Positions 17,259 to 25,873 of a stretch of 64,000 nt of DNA are shown here, piece after piece. Origin of the DNA: Sphingomonas sp. 7/4-4 (GTDB lineage Bacteria > Pseudomonadota > Alphaproteobacteria > Sphingomonadales > Sphingomonadaceae); the NCBI RefSeq assembly GCF_027941955.1, contig NZ_CP115960.1, forward strand, positions 558,001-622,000. Direction: 5' to 3'. The notes under the pieces were generated by a model that saw nothing but the letters and a program-made list of their open reading frames with translations, was not told the origin of the DNA and searched no databases. Position 1 is the stretch's first letter. Every line of letters begins with the position of its first letter. Position numbers and translations under genes: made by a program.

Positions 17259-17675
17259 CTCGTTACCCCTAATTTCTTGCTGTTACCCGGGAGGGTTGCC
17301 GACGCGTGCGGCCGGTGACAAGTGTCATTGATGTTGCAGAATGTTGCTGGCGAAGAGCGTGGCATTTATGCCACGGTTTAGGCGCTAAAATGTTACCAAT
17401 CCGTAGAAATACGTAACTTTATTACGTTTACTATTAGGCGGGCCACTGCACGGAAGATGCCGCAACCCGGCTGCGATGCATTTATGACTTGGTCCTGACC
17501 CCCGACCGCGTCCCCTCTCCGGAGCGCCATCTGATCGCGTTCATCGGCTCGGCGTGTTGCAACAATGATACACTGTGGTAACAACCGGCATCCGGTGTTG
17601 CGATGCAGCGGGAACGGAAACACTGCAGAAACATAGTCCGGAAAAGTCGGGCACTTGTTTAAAAAGGGAATTGTA
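17259..17675. promoter_or_regulatory. 417-bp divergent control region between two TonB receptor genes
   Basis: No coding frame is credible here. The region is A+T-rich relative to its surroundings and contains three inverted repeats: GTGGCAT-tt-ATGCCAC (17359-17374), ACGTAA-cttta-TTACGT (17411-17427) and the 10-bp palindrome TGTTGCAACA (17555-17564). The ribosome site AAAAAGGGA of receptor 2 is at 17661-17669. Such palindromes are candidate operators for substrate-responsive regulators of either receptor. Confidence 0.55.
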
Positions 17676-20600
17676 ATGGCGTTTTTCCTTGTTCGCTCGC
17701 GTCGGCCAGGTAGCCGCGCGCGTCTCGCTCTGGCCTCGTCGCTTTTGGCAATGACGATCGCCACCCCGGCGTTCGCGCAGGACACGCCGGATCCGGCGCC
17801 GGCACAGACCGACACGGCAACGGCCGCCCAGGACCAGGAGCCCGAGACGGAGATCGTCGTCACCGGTTCGCGCATCGCGCGCCCCGAGCTGTCGCTGCCC
17901 AATCCGGTGCAGGTGCTCAGCGCCGAGACCATCGAACAATCGGGCAAGGTCAATCTTACTGATTTCCTCGTCAACAGCCCGGCACTGCTCGGCTCGCAGA
18001 CCAGCATCCTCTCGGCGGGCTCCAATCTCTCGAACGCGCAGGCCGTGGGCACCAACCTGCTCGACCTGCGCAATCTCGGCACCGCGCGTACGCTGGTGCT
18101 GGTCGACGGCCGCCGCCATGTCGCGGGTGCGCCGGGCCTTGCGGCGGTCGACATCAACACCATTCCGACCGATCTGGTGGAGAAGGTCGACATCCTGACC
18201 GGCGGCGCCTCGGCGATCTATGGCGCGGACGGCGTTTCGGGCGTGGTCAACTTCATCCTCAAGAAGGATTTCGAAGGGCTGCGCGTGCGCGGTCAGACCA
18301 GCATCTCGCAGCGCGGAGATGCGGGTGATCGCTTCCTCGCAGTAACCGCGGGCAAGAACTTCGCCGACGGGCGCGGCAATGTCACCTTCGCCTATGAATA
18401 CAACCAGACCGACCGGTTCAGCCAGCGCGATCGTCTGAATTACGGCAAGACCGGACCGTCCTACGCCTTTGTGCGCAACCTCGACGATCCGAACGGTCCC
18501 AGCGACAATGACGGCGTTCCCGATCGTATCCTCTACACCAACCTGCGCTGGGCAGACAGCTCGCCAGGCGGCGCGATCGACCTCGACGGCGATTTCGCGC
18601 CCGATCGCACCGGTGAAGGCGGGATCTACGACGTGGGCACCTATCTCCCCGGTTCGGCCTTCACGATCGGGGGATCGAGCACCCCGCGCGAAACCTATTA
18701 TGGCGACTACACGCCCTATTCGCGGCGCCACATCGCCAATGTGATGGCACACTACGAATTCAGCCCTGCGTTCGAGCTCTATGCCGAAGGCAAGTACGTC
18801 CGCTCGAAGGCCTATACCTTCGCGCAGCCGACCTATGACTTCCTGACCGAGCTTGCACCGGACAACGCCTATCTGCAGCAGCGCTTCGGCGCCGATGCAG
18901 CGAACGGCGCAGTGTTCAGCCGCGACAATTTCGACTTCGGCATCCGCCGCTACGAGATGGAGCGCGAGCTGTTCCGCACCGTGGTGGGCGCGAAGGGCGA
19001 GATCGCGTCGAACCTCAACTATGACGTCTCTTATGTCTTCGGCCAGTCGACGCAGGAGAGCACCAACCGCAACGACCGCATCACCGAGCGTTATTATGCC
19101 GCGCTCGACGCAGTATCCGACGGCGCCGGCGGCATCACCTGCCGCATCAACCTGCCCGGGCAGACGACCATCCAGGGCAATAATTACGGCGGCCAGCCGG
19201 TCTATAACGGCGCGCCGAAGACCTTCACCCCGGCCAGTGCGTACCGCTCAACATCCTCGGCGCGGGCTCGCCCTCGCAGGCGGCGCTCGACTTCGTGACC
19301 GTCGATCACAGCGACTGGGCGCGCATCCAGCAGCACGTCGTTTCCGCGGCATTGTCGGGCAATACCGGTTCGTTCTTCAACCTGCCGGGCGGCCCGATCG
19401 GCTTTGCGATCGGCGCGGAGTATCGCAAGGAAAGCAGCAATTACATCCCGTCGGACTATAGCCTGGCCGGCGCACTGATGGACGATGCGCCGAAGCGGGT
19501 CGACAAAGGCAGCTTCGACGTCAAGGAAGTGTTCGGCGAAATCAACCTGCCGATCCTCGCCGACATGGCGTTCGCCAAGAACCTGTCGATCGGCGGCGCA
19601 GTCCGCTTTTCGGATTATTCCACCATCGGCCGCACCACGACCTGGAACGTCAACGGCAGTTATTCGCCGGTTCGCGACATCACCTTCCGCGGCACCTATT
19701 CGGAGGCGGTCCGCGCGCCGAACATCGTCGAGCTGTTCGCCGGCGGTAGCGGCTCGTATGAGTTCATCACCGATCCGTGCGGCATCGATCGCGTCGCGGA
19801 AGGAACCCAGTATCGCGCCGCGAACTGCACCGCGGCGCTGACCGCGCTCGGCGTGAATCCGGCGACGTTCGATCCGGGAGACGACTTCACGTCGCCGCAG
19901 AACAGCAGCCTGCTGGGCTTCCAGGGCGGCAACCGCGATTTGACCCAGGAGACCGCGAAGACCTGGACTGCGGGCGTCGTCCTGCGCCCGAGCTTCGTGC
20001 CCGGCTTCGAGCTGTCGGCGGACTGGTACGACATCCGCCTGAAGCAGGCGATCCGCTATTCGACCGCGCAGGACATCGTCGACCTGTGCGTCGACCAGCC
20101 GGACCTCAACAACTTCTATTGCGGCCTTATCCAGCGCAGCCCGACCAACGGCTATGTCTCGTTCTTCACGATCAATCCGCAGAACGTGGCGGCGTACGAG
20201 ACCGCGGGCCTCGACGTGTCGCTGAACTACCGTTTCCAGCCGTTCGACGATGTCGGCACGTTCAATATCTCGCTCCAGGGCAATTATCTGAACAAGCTGA
20301 AGTTCGTGCCGACTGCGGGTGCGGACCCGGAGAACGAACTGGAATCGGCGGTCTATCCGGCGCCGAAGTTCAGCGCGATGTTCGATCTGACCTGGATCAA
20401 GGGTCCGGTGAAGATGAACTACGGCATCAACTGGTGGTCCAAGACCCGCCGTGCCACGCCGGAACAGGCAGCGGCCAACCCCGATTACTACCCCGCCGGC
20501 TACATGTGGTACAAGGAGAAGTGGGAACACGAATTCTATGTCGCTTATGATGTGAGCGACCGCTTCAACATCTATGCCGGCGTGAACAATCTGCTCGATA

Positions 20601-20686
20601 CCAAGCCGGATGTGGGCGCGACCGCCTATCCGATCAGCGCGGTCGGCCGGTCGTTCTTCCTGGGCGTCAAGGCCAACATCTTCTGA
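17676..20686 (+). CDS. TonB-dependent outer-membrane receptor 2 (one apparent frameshift)
   Basis: About 1003 residues once a single base is restored. Signal peptide 1-29 (ending TPAFAQ), TonB-box-like 'ETEIVVTGSRIA', plug with 'LRNLGTARTLVLVDGRRHV' and 'VDILTGGASAIYGADGVSG', then the barrel and a C-terminal '...FLGVKANIF' strand. The frame breaks at about 19233: the reading ...TFTPAS must shift to CVPLNILGAG, which one extra G in the CCGGCC would give. The ATG at 17676 has AAAAAGGGA upstream. It is similar to receptor 1 in plug motifs and could be a paralogue or partner. The break fits the consensus-error pattern of the window rather than true decay. A terminator follows at 20731. Confidence 0.9.
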
Positions 20687-20730
20687 TGGCCTCCAGCTGC
20701 TGCGGCAGCCGGACTTAAGACAGAGATTGA

Positions 20731-20756
20731 GGGCCCGGCGATGCCGGGCCCTTTTT
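20731..20756 (+). terminator. Rho-independent terminator of TonB receptor 2
   Basis: A 9-bp perfect stem (GGGCCCGGC with GCCGGGCCC), a 3-base loop and five T residues, 44 bp after the receptor stop. Confidence 0.95.
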
Positions 20757-20856
20757 CGGTGCTCAAGTCGACCGATCCGGCATTTGCGTCGGATCGTCCC
20801 GGCGAGCCCGGCGGTGTTGCGACCGACGAGAGATTGCTTCGTTAGACCTTTGAATT

Positions 20857-21108
20857 GTGAGGGATAGCGAAGCGCATCTCGATGCCGAGCCCGCACGCGA
20901 ACGGATCGCCGAGATCCTGCGACTGGCTATGGGCGCGCCCGAAGAAGAGGCGCTGGAGGACGAGACCCGGCGGCTGATGCTGCAGCTCTCGATCGAGCCA
21001 CTCGACAACGCGCGTCCCGAGCTCACGCCCGCCGTGCCGCCCCGGCAAACGCGGCGGCCGCTTCTCAATCGGCTCCTCGGCAAGACCGCGGAGGCGCCGC
21101 GCGCATAG
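20857..21108 (+). CDS. Small hypothetical protein upstream of divL
   Basis: An 83-residue hydrophilic protein from a GTG at 20857, the first possible start after an in-frame stop. Residues 12-45 should form a charged helix ('ARERIAEILRLAMGAPEEEALEDETRRLM') and the tail is Pro/Arg-rich with 'RRPLLNRLLGK'. No transmembrane segment or known motif. No clear Shine-Dalgarno sequence is visible, so it may be leaderless or need a different start. It lies 84 bp before divL on the same strand. The codon pattern (strong third-position G/C) supports coding. Function unknown. Confidence 0.6.
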   Translation: MRDSEAHLDAEPARERIAEILRLAMGAPEEEALEDETRRLMLQLSIEPLDNARPELTPAVPPRQTRRPLLNRLLGKTAEAPRA

Positions 21109-21192
21109 CGGCGCCAGCAAGCCGCTTTCCGATCGGCGGCGCTTTGCCTAAGGGTTGGGCATGATGGTGCAGCGAAGCCGCGGAGGAGCGGC

Positions 21193-23528
21193 TTGATCGA
21201 GATTCCGCAGTCGGCGGCGATAGTGGCGGGGGCAGTGCTGGCTCTGCTGCTGTTTTGCGGCACCTGGATGCTGTTCGCCGGGTTGCGGATCCGCGCGGAG
21301 GCACGCGAGAGCACCCATCGGGAAGCACGGCTGATGGCGCTCGTCACCGGATCGCCGGCGCAGGCGATGGTGGTGCGCGCCGACGGACGAGTCGAGGTAC
21401 CGCGGCGGCTGGCGGACTGGCTGGGGCTGGATCTGATGCCGCGGGAGCTTTCCGACCTCGCCGGCATCGAGAACGGGCTGGTCGCGGCCGACGCCGCCGC
21501 CCTTTCCGAACATGTGATCGCGGCGCAAAAGGCGGGGCAGCCGTTCAGCATATCGGTCCGCGCGCAGGGATCCGAACGCGCATTGCTGGTGATCGGCGAG
21601 CGCGCCGGCGAGGCAATGCACGCGCCCGGCGGCGTGGTCTTGTGGTTCCTCGACGCGACGGAGAGCCAGGGGAAATCAACCGCCTGCAGCGCGAGGCGAT
21701 GCTGCTCCGCACGGCGTTCGATGCGCTGACCGCGCTGATCGAGGCGGCGCCGATGCCGATGTGGTATCGCGGGCCCGACCTCCGGCTGCTGATGGTCAAT
21801 TCGGCCTATGTTCGCGCCGTCGAGGGCCGCGACAGCGAGGATGTGGTCGCGCGCGGGCTCGAACTGGTCGAAGGCGCGGGGTTGGGCGGGCCGCTCGCCA
21901 ACGCCGCGATCGCCCGCGACACCGGCGAGCCGCAGACCGCGGCGATGCCCGCGACGATCGGCGGCGCGCGGCGGATGCTGCGGCTGCACGATGTGCCGCT
22001 GCCGACCGGCGGCGTGGCGGGGTTCGCGATCGACATCGAGGAATTCGAGCAGCTGCGCGGCGGGCTGAAGCGCTTCGGCGAGGCGCAACGTGCGATGCTC
22101 GACCGCCTGTCTGCCGGGGTGGCACAATTCGCGCCCGATCGGACGCTGGCGTTCTGCAACCAGCCGTTCCAGCGCATGTTCGCGATGAAGAACGAGTGGC
22201 TGGCCGATCGCCCCGAGTTCGATCGCGTGCTCGATCGGATGCGCGAGGCCAATCGCCTGCCGGAAGTGCGCGACTATCCTACGTGGAAGGCCGAGCGCCG
22301 CGAATGGTTCATCGAACCCGACGCGGTGGAAGAGACCTGGACCGTCGCGAGCGTGCATCTGCGCGTGGTCGCCCAGCCTTTACCCGAGGGCGGGCTGCTG
22401 CTCATCTTCGAGGACCGTACCCAGCAATTCGAGCTGCAGCGCGAGCATGACGAGATGCAGCAGGTGCGCACCGCGACGCTGGAAAGCCTTGCCGAGGCTG
22501 TCGCGGTGTTCGGCAAGGGACGGCTGCAGCTGTGGAATCGGAAGTTCCGCCAGGTCTGGGGTTTCGAGGACAGCTTCCTCGACGGGCATCCCCAGATCGG
22601 TCAGTTGGTCAAGGCGGCGGGGTCCAGGCTCACCAATCCGGATCGCGCCGAGGTGCTGGGCGATCTGATCCGCATGGCCGCCAAGGATCGGCAGACGCGC
22701 GGCAGCAGCGTGGCGTTCGCCGACGGGCGGCATTTCGAGATCACGGCGGTGCCGCTGCCCGACGGCAACGCATTGGTGACGATGCTCGACACCACCGATC
22801 ACCACCGGGCGGAACGGGCCCTGCGCGATCGCAACGAGGCGCTGGTTGCGGCCGATCGGGTCAAGACCGCGTTCGTCGCGAACATGAGCTACGAGCTGCG
22901 TACGCCGCTCACCTCGATCAAGGGCTTCACCGAGATGCTGCACGGCGGCTTCGCGGGCAAGCTGACGAAAAATGCGGTCGAATATACCGAGGCGATCCTG
23001 GTCTCGGTCGATCGGCTGAGCGCGCTGGTCGACGATGTGCTCGATCTGACGCAGAGCGAGGGCGCGCCGCTGGAAAAGGTTCCGGTCGATCTGGAGCTGG
23101 CGGCCAACGCCGCCGCCGAGGCGATCGCGCCGCTCGCGAAGGACAAGAAGATCGAATTGGTGGTCGAGGATACCGGGACCGCGGGCAGCGTCACCGGCGA
23201 TCTGCGGCGGCTGCGGCAAGTGATCGAGCATCTGCTGCGCCACGCAGTGGCGAGCACGCCGGAAAATGGCCGCGTGCTGCTCCATCTCGACGGCAACAGG
23301 AAGGTGGCGCGGGTGATCGTTTCGGACAATGGACCGGGCATGAGCGCGGAGGCCGTGTCGCGGGCTTTCGACAGCTTTGCCCAGCACGGCATATCGCGCA
23401 ACGGCGAGCGCGCGCTCGCGCTGGGCATGCCGCTCGCGAGGCAGTTCGTCGAGGCGCATGGCGGGCGGATCGAGCTGATCTCCGAGCCGGGCGAGGGGAC
23501 GCTGGTGACGGTGGAGCTGCCGCGGTGA
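21193..23528 (+). CDS. divL: DivL-type tyrosine pseudo-histidine kinase (one apparent frameshift)
   Basis: About 778 residues after restoring one G at 21669-21672. One transmembrane helix (about 8-30), then PAS-like sensory segments (about 170-540), a dimerisation domain and a GHKL ATPase domain. The H-box reads NMSYELRTPL: the phospho-acceptor His is replaced by Tyr567. That substitution, the membrane-PAS-kinase layout and the length match Caulobacter DivL (Tyr550, 769 residues), which controls the CckA kinase in cell-cycle and polarity signalling. The ATP-binding N-box is also degenerate (HLLRHAVAST, no Asn) while SDNGPGMS is kept, so kinase activity is doubtful. Start TTG at 21193 with GGAGGAG just upstream. 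It is followed by tsaE. Confidence 0.85.
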
Positions 23529-23542
23529 GGAGTGCTTTCCTC

Positions 23543-23675
23543 GATCCTCCCCGGAACGGGGAGGGGGACCATTGGCAAAGCCAATGGTGGAGGGGCTTGC
23601 CACGAGCGATTCCTTCGCGGCGCCCCCTCCACCACGCCCTTCGGGCGCGGTCCCCTCCCCGTTCCGGGGAGGATC
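23543..23675. repeat. 133-bp multi-hairpin repeat with 27-bp terminal inverted arms
   Basis: The arms 23543-23570 and 23649-23675 are inverse complements over 27 bp with one extra G on the left. Inside are an 8-bp hairpin (CCATTGGC-aaa-GCCAATGG, 23569-23587), a long-range pair GGTGGAGGGG (23586-23595) with CCCCTCCACC (23624-23633), and CGCCC-ttc-GGGCG. The right arm ends 4 bases before the tsaE ATG and its GGGGAGG serves as the ribosome site. It is MITE-like in layout. Confidence 0.8.
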
Positions 23676-23679
23676 TTGA

Positions 23680-24124
23680 ATGCTGCTATCCTCTCCCGAA
23701 GAATCGCTCGCGCTGGGAGCGCGACTGGCCGAGCTGGTCCGGCCGGGCGACGTGATCGCGCTGTCCGGCCCTTTGGGCGCGGGCAAGACGAGCATCGCGC
23801 GCGGACTGCTTGCGGCTTTGGGGTTGGAGGAAGAGGCGCCATCCCCCAGCTTCGCAATCGTCCAGCCTTATGCTCCCCCGAAGTCCGCTTTCCGGTGCTG
23901 CACGTCGATCTCTATCGAGATCGAAGAGGCCGGGGAGGCGGAGGAGCTGGGGCTCGACGATGCGCGCGAGGATCTCGCTGCTGATCGTCGAATGGCCCGA
24001 GCGGCTGGGCGATGAATATTGGCGCGACGCGCTGTGGCTCAGCCTGGAACTGACGCCGGACGGCGCGCGTGTCTTGACAGCGAAGGTGCCCGCGGCATGG
24101 AGGGACCGATGGCCCCTGATATGA
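23680..24124 (+). CDS. tsaE: tRNA threonylcarbamoyladenosine biosynthesis ATPase TsaE (three apparent frameshifts)
   Basis: After correction, 147 residues, the usual size. TsaE is the ATPase of the t6A tRNA-modification complex with TsaB and TsaD. The P-loop GPLGAGKT is at 30-37; the expected 'FPVLHVDLYR', 'EELGLDDARE' and 'LLIVEWPERLGDEYW' blocks all occur but in three frames. Breaks are at 23875-23879 (CCCCC, one C missing), 23916-23922 (CGAGATC where CGAATC restores the frame) and 23971-23976 (GATCTC where GATTC restores it). An essential-type gene with three damages of stereotyped kind argues for sequence error. The stop overlaps amgK. Start ATG at 23680, ribosome site from the repeat arm. 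Confidence 0.9.
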
Positions 24125-25095
24125 ACCCGCCCGCCGCGGCGCCCGACTTCCTGATCGCCGCCGGATGGGAGGGGGCCGAGATCCGGCCGCTCGCCGGCGA
24201 CGCTTCGTTCCGGCGCTATTTCCGCGTGGTACACCACGATCGCAGTGCGATCCTGATGGACGCGCCGCCGCCGCACGAGGATCCGCGCCCGTTCATTTCG
24301 ATCGCGCGCTGGCTGACCGGGCGCGGCTTTGCGGCGCCGGCGATCCTCTCGGAGAATCTCGAGCATGGTCTCGTCCTGCTCGAGGATTTCGGCGACGCGC
24401 GGCTGCGCGAGACGGTCGACGCCGCACCCGAGAGCGAATTGCGGCTGTACGAAGAAGCTGTCGACCTGCTGATCCGGCTGGGGCAGCACGAAGCGGCGGA
24501 TATCCGCGCCTATGACCTTGCCGAATATCAGCGCGAGGCAGGGCTCCTGCCCGAATGGTACGCCCCGGCGGTGGGCTGCGAAGTCGACAATCAGGGCTAT
24601 GTCGATGCGTGGGATGCCGTGCTCGCGCCGCTGCTCGCGGGTCATACGCCCGTCACGGTGCTGCGCGATTACCATGCCGAGAACATCATGCTGATCGAAG
24701 GCAGTGAGAGCTTGGGCCTGCTCGATTTCCAGGACGCGTTGGCCGGGCACCCGGCCTATGACCTCGTCTCGCTGCTGCAGGACGCGCGGCGCGACGTGGC
24801 GCCCGAGCTCGAGACGGCGATGCTCGATCGCTACAAAAGGATCACCGGCGCGGGCGATGCTTTCGACGTGGCCTATCATGTGCTCGGTGCACAGCGGAAC
24901 GCCAAGATCGTCGGCATCTTCACCCGGCTGTGGAAGCGCGACGGCAAGCCGCGCTATCCGGGATTGTGCCCGCGCGTCTGGGGCTATCTGGAGCGCGACT
25001 TGAAGCATCCGGCGCTCAAGCCCGTGGCCGACTGGTTCGACGCGAATATCCCCGCCGAGCTGCGCGGCGACCCTCTCGCCATCGTCGGCGAATGA
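24109..25095 (+). CDS. amgK: N-acetylmuramate/N-acetylglucosamine kinase AmgK
   Basis: A 328-residue aminoglycoside-phosphotransferase-fold kinase. The catalytic loop is RDYHAENIML and the metal-binding motif LLDFQDA; 'LAGDASFRRYFRV' is the nucleotide-binding strand typical of AmgK. With MurU it converts MurNAc to UDP-MurNAc in the anabolic peptidoglycan-recycling route known from Pseudomonas putida and alphaproteobacteria, a route that lowers fosfomycin sensitivity. It overlaps tsaE at the start and murU at the end (ATGA). The start could be 24109 (GGAGGG 4 bases upstream) or 24121 (ATGA overlap with the tsaE stop); 24109 has the better ribosome site. The immediate murU neighbour makes the call firm. 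Confidence 0.9.
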   Translation: MAPDMNPPAAAPDFLIAAGWEGAEIRPLAGDASFRRYFRVVHHDRSAILMDAPPPHEDPRPFISIARWLTGRGFAAPAILSENLEHGLVLLEDFGDARLRETVDAAPESELRLYEEAVDLLIRLGQHEAADIRAYDLAEYQREAGLLPEWYAPAVGCEVDNQGYVDAWDAVLAPLLAGHTPVTVLRDYHAENIMLIEGSESLGLLDFQDALAGHPAYDLVSLLQDARRDVAPELETAMLDRYKRITGAGDAFDVAYHVLGAQRNAKIVGIFTRLWKRDGKPRYPGLCPRVWGYLERDLKHPALKPVADWFDANIPAELRGDPLAIVGE

Positions 25096-25847
25096 GCGCG
25101 ATCTATTCGCTGCGGCCGCAGCCCGATGCTGCCGTGCCCGAGACCGCGATGGTGATGGCCGCGGGGCTCGGCAAGAGGATGCGCCCGCTGACCGCGACGC
25201 GGCCCAAGCCGCTGGTCGAAGTCGCGGGCAAGGCGCTGATCGACCACAGCATCGATCACCTGCGCACCGCGGGTGTGAAGCGCGCGATCGTCAACGTCCA
25301 TTATCTCGCCGACCAGATGGAGGCGCATCTGCGCGCGCGGGTGAAGGATATCGAGGTCCTGATCTCCGACGAGCGCAAGCAGCTGATGGAGACCGGCGGC
25401 GGCATCGTCCAGGCGCGCGAACTGATCGGCGACAAGCCGTTTTTGTGCGTCAACAGCGACAATCTGTGGATCGACGGCCCGGTCGACGCGATCCGGGCGC
25501 TTGCGGCGCAGTGGGACGATGACCGGATGGACGCGTTGCTGCTGCTGATCCCGCTCGCGCGCGCCAATTGCCACAAGGGGCAGGGCGATTTCCGGCTCGA
25601 CGCGATGGGACGGATCACCGAACGGCGCAAGCCGGGGCGGCTGGCACCCTTCGTGTTCATCGGCGTCTCGATCCTCTCCCCGCGGCTGATCCGCGACTGG
25701 CCCGAGGGGCCGTTCTCGACCAATTTGTTCTTCAATCGCGCACTGGAGGCGGGGCGGCTGTGGGGCGTGGTGCACCAGGGGCTGTGGTTCGACGTCGGCA
25801 CGCCGGCGGCAGTGGGCGCGGCGGAGGCGGTGCTGGCGCAGATGTGA
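25092..25847 (+). CDS. murU: N-acetylmuramate alpha-1-phosphate uridylyltransferase MurU
   Basis: A 251-residue nucleotidyltransferase. The signature 'MAAGLGKRMRPLTATRPKPL' gives the G-x-G-x-R-x-x-P-L-T and P-K-P nucleotide-binding motifs, and 'CVNSDNLWID' supplies the metal-binding Asp. It transfers UMP from UTP to MurNAc-1-phosphate, completing the recycling started by AmgK. The ATG at 25092 overlaps the amgK stop by four bases, so the pair is translationally coupled. The gene is intact. Together with tsaE and addBA this forms a co-directional cluster often seen in alphaproteobacteria. Confidence 0.92.
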   Translation: MSAIYSLRPQPDAAVPETAMVMAAGLGKRMRPLTATRPKPLVEVAGKALIDHSIDHLRTAGVKRAIVNVHYLADQMEAHLRARVKDIEVLISDERKQLMETGGGIVQARELIGDKPFLCVNSDNLWIDGPVDAIRALAAQWDDDRMDALLLLIPLARANCHKGQGDFRLDAMGRITERRKPGRLAPFVFIGVSILSPRLIRDWPEGPFSTNLFFNRALEAGRLWGVVHQGLWFDVGTPAAVGAAEAVLAQM

Positions 25848-25873
25848 CGCTTTCCGCTAGGGTCACCCGACCA

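Noticed and set aside
17676-20686. Calling the second and third TonB receptors, addA, addB, tsaE, lptD, rapZ, surA, rsmB, divL or holC pseudogenes
   Set aside because: Each break is a one-base event of a recurrent type, and corrected lengths are family-normal; several genes are essential in related bacteria. Sequence error is more likely than decay.
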